Source: Mangrovimonas sp. ST2L15 (GTDB lineage Bacteria; Bacteroidota; Bacteroidia; Flavobacteriales; Flavobacteriaceae). Taken from it: a stretch of DNA of 64,000 nt. Each line of letters opens with the position of its first letter. Position 1 is the stretch's first letter. A program made the translations under genes and the position numbers. The notes beneath the pieces were generated by a model. The model was not told where the DNA came from and made no database searches. It saw nothing but the letters and a program-made list of their open reading frames with translations. Positions 55,891 to 63,529 of this stretch are shown one piece after another. The stretch covers positions 124,001 to 188,000 of the forward strand of contig NZ_LBIQ01000030.1 of assembly GCF_001280515.1 (NCBI RefSeq), read 5' to 3'.

Positions 55891-56364
55891 ATGAAAACCA
55901 AACACACCTTTTTTTATGCCCTATTAAGCCTTTTATGCTTTTCACTTATGTCTTCTACCTGTTCTTCAGATGATGATGACAACATGCCTAACTCATCTGT
56001 TCAAGATGCCGTTATGGTATCCCAGTCTGGCACATGGAAAATTAGCAGTTTCATTGACTCTGGTCAAAATGAAACCAACCATTTTACTGGGTACACATTC
56101 ACCTTTGAAGACAATGGGGATTTAACTGCAACCAACGGCTCAAACACTTTAACAGGTTCATGGTCTATTACTAACAGCAATAGTAATGACGACAGCAATG
56201 ATGATATGGACTTCAACATCTTCTTCCCAGTAGATGAAAGCAGTGCTTTTGAAGACCTTAACGATGATTGGGACATTTCTTCATACAATGAAAACACAAT
56301 CAACCTCATTGATGTAAGTGGCGGAAATGGAGGAACAGACACCTTGACATTTACAAGACTATAG
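55891..56364 (+). CDS. Small lipoprotein related to the C-terminal domain of the preceding protein
   Basis: A 157-residue lipoprotein (signal ending MSSTC) with an Asp-rich start (SSDDDDN). The mature domain (GTWKISSFIDSGQNETNHFTGYTFTFEDNGDLTATNGSNTLTGSWSI) aligns with the C-terminal domain of the upstream protein: a W-x-hydrophobic start, GYxFxF, a D, GSNT and GxWS. It resembles the lipocalin-like small lipoproteins common in Bacteroidota. The 22-bp gap suggests co-transcription. A long inverted repeat follows it. Function unknown. Confidence 0.72.
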   Translation: MKTKHTFFYALLSLLCFSLMSSTCSSDDDDNMPNSSVQDAVMVSQSGTWKISSFIDSGQNETNHFTGYTFTFEDNGDLTATNGSNTLTGSWSITNSNSNDDSNDDMDFNIFFPVDESSAFEDLNDDWDISSYNENTINLIDVSGGNGGTDTLTFTRL

Positions 56365-56413
56365 AAATGAAAATTGAAAAAGAAAATACCATTGAAGTAA
56401 ATAGTTGAAAACC

Positions 56414-56454
56414 AAATACTGCTCTAGTTTGTAGTCTTTTCTAGAGCAGTATTT
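56414..56454 (+). terminator. Perfect 14-bp hairpin, probable terminator
   Basis: AAATACTGCTCTAG (56414-56427) and CTAGAGCAGTATTT (56441-56454) are exact inverted repeats around a 13-nt loop. The T tract after the stem is short (TATTT), so termination efficiency is uncertain; it may instead stabilise the 3' end of the lipoprotein transcript. Confidence 0.5.
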
Positions 56455-56469
56455 ACAAAACCAATCCTT

Positions 56470-56844
56470 ATGAAAAAAATAATCGTAGTTATTGTCTTGG
56501 TTGTCATTGGTATTGCATCCTATTTCTATGTTTCAAAAAACCATAGGAATATTGCAAAGGAAGAAGCCACCTATCAGTTTACAGCTGAGGAGCTTGCCTC
56601 TCAATTTGCTATAAATCCAGATCAGTCAGAATCCAAATACCTTAATCAAGTCATTGAGGTATCAGGAACCATATCTGAAGCAAATGAGCTTGAATTAGTT
56701 TTGGATCATGCGGTAGTCTGTCTGTTCCAAAACTCACCAAATTTACCTTCTAAAAATAAAATTCTTACCTTAAAGGGACGCTTTATAGGTTACGACAACT
56801 TACTGGAACAGTTGAAATTAGATCAATGCATTATTATTAATTAA
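56470..56844 (+). CDS. OB-fold (tRNA_anti-like) membrane-anchored protein
   Basis: A 124-residue protein with an N-terminal TM helix or signal (about 3-22). An OB-fold domain of the tRNA_anti-like type follows: FTAEELASQFAINPDQSESKYLNQVIEVSGTISEAN, then LVLDHAVVCLF and ILTLKGRFIGYDNLLEQLKLDQCIII. Such proteins are common in Bacteroidota next to DUF5777 barrels and YceI proteins, but no function is established. It opens the run of genes up to 59292, with an 17-bp gap to the next gene. Confidence 0.78.
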   Translation: MKKIIVVIVLVVIGIASYFYVSKNHRNIAKEEATYQFTAEELASQFAINPDQSESKYLNQVIEVSGTISEANELELVLDHAVVCLFQNSPNLPSKNKILTLKGRFIGYDNLLEQLKLDQCIIIN

Positions 56845-56861
56845 CATCAAAACCTTTTATT

Positions 56862-57449
56862 ATGAAACTAAAATTACTTTTCGTTGCCCTATTTGCTGGA
56901 GCTCTGCTCCAAGCACAGACCACTTACAACCTTGATTGGGAAACTGGATTTAACAGTCCTGAGGCTGATTTGACCATTGAAGTTGGAGATACTGTAATAT
57001 GGACCTGGACAGACGCTTTACCACATACGGTTGAAAGCGTTTCAGGAAGCTCAGTAGAAACCTTCAACAGTGGCTTTCTTACTGGCATGGGTCAAACGTT
57101 TTCATACACCTTTACCGTAGAAGGCGTCAATGATTATATCTGCGGTGTACACTCCAACATGTTTGGAACTATTACTGTTGTTCCCAGTTTAAGCATCAAG
57201 GAATTTGATCAAACCTCTTTCAGCATTTTACCAAATCCAACCTCTGAAGAAATTCAAATCAATTTGGTAAATCCTATTATTCTTGGAAGCATTCAAGTTT
57301 TTGATCTTCTTGGAAAACAAATGATCGATGAGCCCATTCAAGAATCCAACCAACTTACCATTCCAGTTCAGAGCTGGAAAAAAGGAATTTATTTGGTTAA
57401 AATCAATTCTGGAGAAAATACCGCGATAAAACGTGTTGTAATTAATTAG
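56862..57449 (+). CDS. Plastocyanin-like (type 1 copper) protein with T9SS sorting domain
   Basis: A 195-residue secreted protein with a signal peptide (1-19). The cupredoxin domain (about 20-110) has a complete type 1 copper set: His55 in DALPHTVES, then Cys94, His97 and Met100 in DYICGVHSNM. The C-terminal part (about 120-195, FSILPNPTSEEIQINL to GIYLVKINSGENTAIKRVVI) is a type A T9SS targeting domain, so the copper protein is exported across the outer membrane and probably attached at the surface. Surface electron transfer or copper handling is the natural guess. Confidence 0.88.
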   Translation: MKLKLLFVALFAGALLQAQTTYNLDWETGFNSPEADLTIEVGDTVIWTWTDALPHTVESVSGSSVETFNSGFLTGMGQTFSYTFTVEGVNDYICGVHSNMFGTITVVPSLSIKEFDQTSFSILPNPTSEEIQINLVNPIILGSIQVFDLLGKQMIDEPIQESNQLTIPVQSWKKGIYLVKINSGENTAIKRVVIN

Positions 57450-57463
57450 AAGAACTTTTAAAT

Positions 57464-57491
57464 CTGCTTTCAGGAAGATTCCTGAAAGCAG
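57464..57491 (+). other. 13-bp intergenic hairpin
   Basis: CTGCTTTCAGGAA (57464-57476) and TTCCTGAAAGCAG (57479-57491) are exact complements with only GA between, so the actual loop must open a few pairs. There is no T tract after it (GTTAAAAATG). It lies in the 56-bp gap between the copper protein and the barrel gene and may be an mRNA-stability element. Confidence 0.5.
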
Positions 57492-57505
57492 TTAAAAATG
57501 ACCAT

Positions 57506-58360
57506 ATGAGATTATTTTGTTTTTTTCTTTTGTTATTCCCTTTAGCTATATTTTCTCAGGAAGAAGATGATCTATTAAGTGAAATCGATACCTCCATTGA
57601 CTCAAATCAAGTGGTTCAAGCCACTTTTAAAGGACTAAAAATTGTCAACTTTGAATCCACCAAATTGGTAGCTAAAAATGAATTGACTCTAGTTGTCGCC
57701 CATAGATTTGGGAGCATTAAAAATGGTTTTGACACCTTTTTTGGATTGGATGATGCCGTAACCAGATTAAATTTCATTTATGGTATTTCGGATGCATTCA
57801 ACATCAGCGTTTCCAGAAGCTCTTATCAAAAAATATATGAAGGTGCCATTAAGTATCGATTACTGCAACAGGAAACCGAAGGATTTCCATTTACTATAGT
57901 GGGACACCAATCTATACTGGTCAATACCTCTTTAGAAAAAGACAACCTCCCAAAATTAGAGTTTAAGCATCGTTTAGGTTATACTGTTCAATTTTTGATT
58001 GCTCGAAAAATGAACAGAAATCTCTCTTTAGAAATTGCCCCTACATTTTTTCATGACAATTATGTAGTTGTCAATGATCAAGACAACTCCCAGTTTGCTT
58101 TGGGATTTGGAGGACGGTACAAGTTGGGCAACCGGTGGTCTTTAAACATGGACTATGGCTGGCATATGAATAGAGCAGATAATTCACCTTTTAAAAACCC
58201 GCTTTCCATTGGAATTGATTTGGAAACAGGCGGACATGTTTTCCAGATGCATTTTACCAATGCCCAACCAATGAACACCAACATGTTTTTAGGGCAAGCT
58301 ACTGGTGACTGGAGCGATGGCGATATTTATTTCGGATTTAATCTTAGTAGGGTATTTTAA
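57506..58360 (+). CDS. DUF5777-like beta-barrel outer-membrane protein
   Basis: A 284-residue protein with a signal peptide (about 1-17, AIFSQ), then alternating beta-strand sequence typical of a small barrel (NELTLVVAHRFGSIKNGFDTFFGLDDAVTRLNFIYGISDAFNISVSRS, MNFTNAQPMNTNMFLGQATGDWSDGDIYFGFNLSRVF-type end). The pattern fits the DUF5777 family. It lies between the copper protein gene and a cytochrome gene and may form the outer-membrane component of a small redox module. Function is not established. Confidence 0.75.
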   Translation: MRLFCFFLLLFPLAIFSQEEDDLLSEIDTSIDSNQVVQATFKGLKIVNFESTKLVAKNELTLVVAHRFGSIKNGFDTFFGLDDAVTRLNFIYGISDAFNISVSRSSYQKIYEGAIKYRLLQQETEGFPFTIVGHQSILVNTSLEKDNLPKLEFKHRLGYTVQFLIARKMNRNLSLEIAPTFFHDNYVVVNDQDNSQFALGFGGRYKLGNRWSLNMDYGWHMNRADNSPFKNPLSIGIDLETGGHVFQMHFTNAQPMNTNMFLGQATGDWSDGDIYFGFNLSRVF

Positions 58361-58374
58361 ATAAAAAGAAAACT

Positions 58375-58737
58375 ATGAAAAATGTATTTCCACTTTTACT
58401 CTTTATGGTGTGTGTTCTTTCCTGTACAAATACAAGTGAAGAAGACCTCATAGACCAAACACCCATAGATGAATCAGAAACCATTACCTATAACAACCAC
58501 ATAAAAACCATCATTGACTCTAACTGCATTAGCTGTCATGGCGCGCCCCCTATTAATGGCACTTCGCTATCACTGACTACTTATTCACAAGTAAAATCAG
58601 CGGTTGAAAACAACAATCTAATAGGAAGAATATCCTCCCAAGATCCTAGTTTTTTGATGCCATTAGGAGGTCAACGCTTACCTCAAAATTTGATAGACTT
58701 GGTTATTGCCTGGGAAGACGATGGTTTAATAGAATAA
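58375..58737 (+). CDS. Mono-haem cytochrome c-like lipoprotein
   Basis: A 120-residue lipoprotein (lipobox VLSC, Cys17) with one haem-binding motif CISCH (51-55) and a probable distal Met95 in SFLMPLGG. Lacks other domains; the fold is of the small class I/planctomycete-type cytochrome c. It follows the barrel gene by 14 bp and precedes YceI by 12 bp, so it is part of the operon. It probably carries electrons at the periplasmic or outer face of the envelope. Confidence 0.87.
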   Translation: MKNVFPLLLFMVCVLSCTNTSEEDLIDQTPIDESETITYNNHIKTIIDSNCISCHGAPPINGTSLSLTTYSQVKSAVENNNLIGRISSQDPSFLMPLGGQRLPQNLIDLVIAWEDDGLIE

Positions 58738-58749
58738 AAACAAATCGTT

Positions 58750-59292
58750 ATGAAAAAGCTCATTTTATTAGTCGTATTGGTCTCATTACAAACTTTGGGG
58801 CAAAACAAGTATTTAACCAAAACAGGATATTTAAAATTTGAAGCTTCGGTTCCTTCCTTTGAGGAAGTAAAAGCCGAAAACAAAGCAGTTACTGCTATTC
58901 TAAATTCTGAAAATGGCGAGTTTGCTGCCTTGGCATTGGTGAAAGGTTTTCGTTTTAAAAATGCGTTGATGGAAGAACATTTTAATGAAAATTATGCCGA
59001 GTCTGAAACCTATCCAAAAGCAACTTTCAAGGGTCGTGTTAAAAATTTTTCCTTGGATGACCTAAACAGTAGCAAATCGTGGACCATAACAGGTGAGTTA
59101 AATTTTCACGGAAAAACCAAAACTTTAGAAGGAGTCGCTGTTCAGATCACGCAAAAAGGGGAGCAATTGATTCTTTCGGGAACATTTGAGGTGCGCTCAT
59201 CAGACTTTAATATTGACATACCAAAAATTGTAAGAAATAAGGTTTCAGAAACTGTTGAGGTTTATTTTCTTTTCGAACTCACCAAGAAATAA
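58750..59292 (+). CDS. YceI-family periplasmic lipid-binding protein
   Basis: A 180-residue protein with a signal peptide (about 1-18). The YceI lipocalin-like barrel shows YLTKTGYLKFEASVPSFEEVKAENKAVTAILNSENGEFAALALVKGFRFKNALMEEHFNENYAESETYPKATFKG split into its usual blocks, and LNFHGKTKTLEGV. YceI relatives bind isoprenoid quinone-like lipids, which would fit a redox operon with a cytochrome and a copper protein. It ends directly against the convergent polymerase gene. Confidence 0.9.
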   Translation: MKKLILLVVLVSLQTLGQNKYLTKTGYLKFEASVPSFEEVKAENKAVTAILNSENGEFAALALVKGFRFKNALMEEHFNENYAESETYPKATFKGRVKNFSLDDLNSSKSWTITGELNFHGKTKTLEGVAVQITQKGEQLILSGTFEVRSSDFNIDIPKIVRNKVSETVEVYFLFELTKK

Positions 59293-62262
59293 CTATTTAA
59301 CAGGTTCCGCCATTCGCGGGTCTGGTTTCAAGGCCAATTTTCTGCTTCTTATGACTTCAATGCTACAAAACCCAAAGTCCTCAACGACTTTTCCGAAGCA
59401 TTCATAAACACCAATACCATGAATGGGATATTGATCTACCGTATCATGAAAATGAACCGTATCAAAATAATGCCCCTCAACATCAACAAAAGTGCAAAAG
59501 CGCATCACCTTACCATTTGATGCTTTATGAAATCTTGTATTGACCAATTTCCCATAGAGCAAAACAGGCTTATTTAAAAACATTTCCATATCACGAGCCT
59601 TAACATGTGGTTTTAAAGGCTCTTGTATTAAATCAAAATAGTCACACAAAGGAAAATCCAACAGTTCCATCTGGTCATAGGCATCTTCAATCCACGTTGT
59701 TTGAAGTTGAGGCAAAGAAAAATGTTTTTGTGGCGCTACAAACAAAGCCTTTTGAGCTGATCTAGATTTAGTTGCATTCAACTTAAAAATAGCCTGCCAA
59801 AGCAATTCTTTTTTTGAAACCCCCATAAACCGAAAAGCATCAATGCGTATTAAAATTGTTAATTGCTCAATCCCAATAACCACGCGATCCACAAAGTCAT
59901 CCAAAGACTTAAAAACTCCATTTAATTGGCGTTCACTAAGCAGTCTCTGAATGGTAAAGCTCTCTAGGTTCTTTAAATTTCCAAATCCTAAAAAAAGATG
60001 CTTCCCCTTAATAATATTTGGATGATCACTCGTATTAATACAAGGAGCTTCAACAATTCCCCCCAACATTTTTGCCTCATGAATGTAGTGTTCCTTGCTA
60101 TAAAATCCGCCACCATTGTTCAACACAGCTACCATGAATTCCAACGGAAAATAGCATTTTAAATACAAGCTTTGATAGCTTTCAACCGCATAAGACGCCG
60201 AGTGACCTTTTGCAAAAGCATAGCCTGCAAAGCTTTTGATCTGCTCCCAAACCTCAAAAATGAGGGCGTCTTCATAGCCTCTTTCCCGGCAATTAGCAAT
60301 AAACTTTTGTTCAACAGCAGTAAACTCTGCCCTTGACCTAAACTTACCACTCATACCCCTCCTTAACACATCGGCCTCTCCTAAATTTAGTCCTGCAAAC
60401 AAATGGGCTACCTTGAGCACATCTTCTTGATAGACCATTACCCCATATGTTTCTGGCATAATATCCAATAAAACAGGGTGCGCTTGCTTTCTCAATTCTG
60501 GATGCCTCTGCCGTTTTATATATTCATGCTTCATGCCAGAACCAGAAACCCCAGGTCGAATGATAGAACTAGCAGCTACCAATCCCAAATAATCTTGAGT
60601 TTCTAACTTTCTCATAAGCCCTCGCATTGCAGGAGACTCTACATAATAAGCGCCGGTTGCCTTTCCTTCCTTAAGCAGCGTATTTACCTGGACATCTTTC
60701 TTAAACTTTTCAATCTCTGTAATATCTATTGGTGGTAACTCAGGTCTGTTATACCTAATAATTTCTAAGGTATCTTGAATTTTGGCCAGCCCTCTCTGAC
60801 CTAAAATATCAAACTTAAACATCCCAGTATCTTCAGCGATGATCATATCAAATTGCACCGTAGGAAACCCCTTGGGCGGCATATCTGTAGCCGAAAAATA
60901 ATGAATGGGCTTATCTAAAATCAAAATACCACAAGAGTGCACACTCAAATGATTTGGAAAACCTTTAATGAGTTCCCCATATTTAATTACCAAGTTCCCC
61001 AACTCATCCAATTCTCTTTTCTCATATTTACCAACACTTATTTTATCGATTTCTTCTTTAGGCATTCCAAACACCTTCCCTAGCTCCCTTACTACCGCAC
61101 GATATTTAAATGTATTGTAGGTTGCCAATAAGGCTACATGTTCAAACCGATCAAAAATATATTGGGTCACATCATCCCGATCCTTCCATGAAAAATCAAT
61201 ATCAAAATCTGGAGGCGAGACCCGATAAGGATTAATGAATCGTTCGAAGTATAAATCCAGTTCAATGGGATCTACATCGGTTATCCCAATAATATAAGCT
61301 ACAATACTATTGGCACCACTTCCCCTACCCACATGTACATATCCCTTTTGTTTGGAATGATGTACAATGTCATAATTAATCAAGAAATAGGATACAAAAT
61401 CCATCTCCTTGATGGTTTTAAGCTCTTTATCCAATCTATCCATCACCTGTTTGGACGGATTGGCATATCGCTTGGATATATGATCTACACACAATTGCTC
61501 CAACATGGCATAATCAGCTTCTTTAGAAGTAGAATACACACTTTGGTTTTGGGTAATGCGTTCCCCATCAAAAGCAAATTCAATGGAACATGCTTCTAAC
61601 AAAATCCTAGTGTTTTCAATAATATGTGGATGCCATTGAAAAGCTTGCTCTAGCTCCCCTACTGGAATCATCACGTCCTGCTCACTACACTCTTCAGATT
61701 TGGGTAGTTTACTCAACAACGTATTGTTATCTATAGCTCTCAATAAACGATGCGCATTAAAATCGCGCTTGCTCCTCACCGTAACTTGTTGCTGTATCAC
61801 CAACTTGTCTCGGTACTCTTTATAAATGGTAAAGGGAAGCTTTCTCAAATCACGTATGGAAACCCCTATAAACTCATAATCTTTAAACTGTTTCTTTTCC
61901 AATTGCATGACTTGCTCAAAAGGATACACCACAAAAACCTGCTCAAAATGAGGTGCTGTTTTTGGCAACGTTTTTTTTTGATGTGAATGATGGGACAAGA
62001 ACCTGTTTAATTCATAAAATCCGTCATTATTTTTAGCCAATCCCACAAATCTCTGCTCTGCTTCATCCCTAAAATCAATTCCTAAAACAGGTTTAATTCC
62101 CAAGGATTTTGACTTCCTAACAAAATTCAAACAGGCAGAGGTGTTATTAATATCTGTAAGCGCCAAACAAGACACCTCATTCTTTTGGGCCAATTCCAAG
62201 AGATCTACTTCAGAAAAAGTCCCAAACCTTAAAGAATAATATGTATGGCAATTCAAATACAT
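59293..62262 (-). CDS. dnaE2: DNA polymerase III alpha subunit, error-prone DnaE2-like
   Basis: A 989-residue C-family polymerase, shorter than replicative DnaE and the usual size of DnaE2-like proteins. It has an N-terminal PHP domain (MYLNCHTYYSLRFGTFSEVDLLELA), a polymerase palm with the catalytic Asp pair in PPDFDIDFSWKDRD, fingers with GRGSGANSIVAYIIGITDVDP and SGSGMKHEYIKRQRHPE-type blocks, a helix-hairpin-helix part and a C-terminal OB domain (ARDMEMFLNKPVLLYGKLVNTRFHKASNGKVM). The start codon shares one base with the dinB stop, so both polymerases are co-translated. It is expected to extend past DNA lesions during SOS-type mutagenesis. Confidence 0.88.
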   Translation of the reverse strand: MYLNCHTYYSLRFGTFSEVDLLELAQKNEVSCLALTDINNTSACLNFVRKSKSLGIKPVLGIDFRDEAEQRFVGLAKNNDGFYELNRFLSHHSHQKKTLPKTAPHFEQVFVVYPFEQVMQLEKKQFKDYEFIGVSIRDLRKLPFTIYKEYRDKLVIQQQVTVRSKRDFNAHRLLRAIDNNTLLSKLPKSEECSEQDVMIPVGELEQAFQWHPHIIENTRILLEACSIEFAFDGERITQNQSVYSTSKEADYAMLEQLCVDHISKRYANPSKQVMDRLDKELKTIKEMDFVSYFLINYDIVHHSKQKGYVHVGRGSGANSIVAYIIGITDVDPIELDLYFERFINPYRVSPPDFDIDFSWKDRDDVTQYIFDRFEHVALLATYNTFKYRAVVRELGKVFGMPKEEIDKISVGKYEKRELDELGNLVIKYGELIKGFPNHLSVHSCGILILDKPIHYFSATDMPPKGFPTVQFDMIIAEDTGMFKFDILGQRGLAKIQDTLEIIRYNRPELPPIDITEIEKFKKDVQVNTLLKEGKATGAYYVESPAMRGLMRKLETQDYLGLVAASSIIRPGVSGSGMKHEYIKRQRHPELRKQAHPVLLDIMPETYGVMVYQEDVLKVAHLFAGLNLGEADVLRRGMSGKFRSRAEFTAVEQKFIANCRERGYEDALIFEVWEQIKSFAGYAFAKGHSASYAVESYQSLYLKCYFPLEFMVAVLNNGGGFYSKEHYIHEAKMLGGIVEAPCINTSDHPNIIKGKHLFLGFGNLKNLESFTIQRLLSERQLNGVFKSLDDFVDRVVIGIEQLTILIRIDAFRFMGVSKKELLWQAIFKLNATKSRSAQKALFVAPQKHFSLPQLQTTWIEDAYDQMELLDFPLCDYFDLIQEPLKPHVKARDMEMFLNKPVLLYGKLVNTRFHKASNGKVMRFCTFVDVEGHYFDTVHFHDTVDQYPIHGIGVYECFGKVVEDFGFCSIEVIRSRKLALKPDPRMAEPVK

Positions 62263-63476
62263 TATTGATTTCTATGTGCTAAAACAATGGGTGGTTCCCC
62301 ATTAAAAGGATTGTGAAATCTCCCTATGGTTTTAGCCCCCATAGCCGCAGCCTTTTGGACACTCATCTCACCAAATCGCAACCGAATATGATCCATGGCA
62401 TTATACAGACGTAGCATTTCCTCAGTATCATCAAACAAATTGATTTGATAGTTACCACTCACCAAATCACTAAACTTAACTCCAACCAAACGAATCAACA
62501 ACCGCCTTTCATAAAGCTTTTCAAACAGCTCCAATATTTTAGGGACAATTACATGATCTGCACTTGTGTAAGGAATCTTGATTTGCTTGGTATAGGTGTT
62601 AAAATCAGAATATCTAATTTTAACCGAGATACAAGAAGTCAACTTGTTGCCACGTCTCAATTGAAAAGCCAGATTCTCTGCCATAGCAAAGATGGTCGTT
62701 CGTAGTTTTACCATATCAATGGTATCTTTATTAAAAGTGCGTTCTGTTGAAATGGATTTCCTTTCATAATATGGAACAAGCGGTGTGTTATCAATACCAT
62801 GGGCACGTTTCCAAATAGTAGCTCCATTTTTTCCCAAGACACTCACCATCATTTCCAACGGCATTTGCTGTACCGTTTGCACCCTATCTACTCCCAGATT
62901 TCTTAAAACCTGATACGTCTTTTCACCTACAGAGGGAATTTTTCTGATAGAAAGCGGTGCCAAAAAGGATTTTTCAAAGCCCATATCTATTCGCAATTGA
63001 TTATTGGGCTTCGCTTCTCCTGTAGCCACTTTAGAAACCACCTTATTACCAGAAAGACCAAAAGAAATAGGCAATCCTGTTTCCTTGATTATCTTCTGTC
63101 TAAGTTCAGAAGCATATCTATAGCTCCCAAAGAATTTATCCATGCCACTCAAGTCTGCATAAAACTCATCGATACTCGATTTTTCAAAAACAGGAACCTG
63201 CTCCTTGATGATCTCTGTTACAGCCTGTGAATGCTTCGTATAAATAGAAGCATTTCCTCTTATGACTACTGCCTCTGGACACAGCCTTCTAGCCACTTTC
63301 ATAGACATTCCAGAGTGTACCCCAAAAGGCCTCGTTTCATAACTACAAGCCGCCACTACACCTCTGTCGCCCGTTCCCCCTACAATGAGAGGTCGCTTCT
63401 GCAACCGGCTATCAATTAAGCGTTCGCAAGAGACAAAAAACGTATCTAAATCCAGATGTAAAATTTGCTGATTCAT
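62262..63476 (-). CDS. dinB: Y-family DNA polymerase (DinB/Pol IV-like)
   Basis: A 404-residue translesion polymerase. The catalytic acids are intact: Asp9 in HLDLDTFF and Asp103-Glu104 in SSIDEFYADLSG. Further family blocks are VAACSYETRPFGVHSGMSM and FGLSGNKVVSKVATGEAKP. A clamp-binding motif QINLF sits at 344-348. It is the first gene of a minus-strand operon with the DnaE2-like polymerase and is read away from an S24-type repressor gene. A TAATTTTG -7 element is 7 bp before the ATG on the minus strand. Confidence 0.92.
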   Translation of the reverse strand: MNQQILHLDLDTFFVSCERLIDSRLQKRPLIVGGTGDRGVVAACSYETRPFGVHSGMSMKVARRLCPEAVVIRGNASIYTKHSQAVTEIIKEQVPVFEKSSIDEFYADLSGMDKFFGSYRYASELRQKIIKETGLPISFGLSGNKVVSKVATGEAKPNNQLRIDMGFEKSFLAPLSIRKIPSVGEKTYQVLRNLGVDRVQTVQQMPLEMMVSVLGKNGATIWKRAHGIDNTPLVPYYERKSISTERTFNKDTIDMVKLRTTIFAMAENLAFQLRRGNKLTSCISVKIRYSDFNTYTKQIKIPYTSADHVIVPKILELFEKLYERRLLIRLVGVKFSDLVSGNYQINLFDDTEEMLRLYNAMDHIRLRFGEMSVQKAAAMGAKTIGRFHNPFNGEPPIVLAHRNQ

Positions 63477-63482
63477 AGACTA

Positions 63483-63490
63483 CAAAATTA
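63483..63490 (-). promoter_or_regulatory. -7 element of the dinB-dnaE2 operon
   Basis: Reads TAATTTTG on the minus strand, a full TAnnTTTG match, immediately before the dinB ATG at 63476. A TTG lies 14 bp upstream inside the palindromic operator, slightly short of the usual spacing. Confidence 0.55.
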
Positions 63491-63527
63491 GCTACATTTT
63501 TAAGCAATTATTGCTTATATTTGTAGC
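63491..63527. promoter_or_regulatory. Nested palindromic operator between dinB and the S24 repressor gene
   Basis: A perfect 8+1+8 palindrome TAAGCAATTATTGCTTA (63501-63517) is centred on 63509. An outer inverted repeat GCTACA (63491-63496) / TGTAGC (63522-63527) has exactly the same centre. The rightward TATATTTG -7 box (63516-63523) overlaps its right arm, and the leftward -7 box adjoins its left arm. A dimeric repressor bound here would block both divergent promoters. Confidence 0.75.
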
Positions 63528-63529
63528 AA

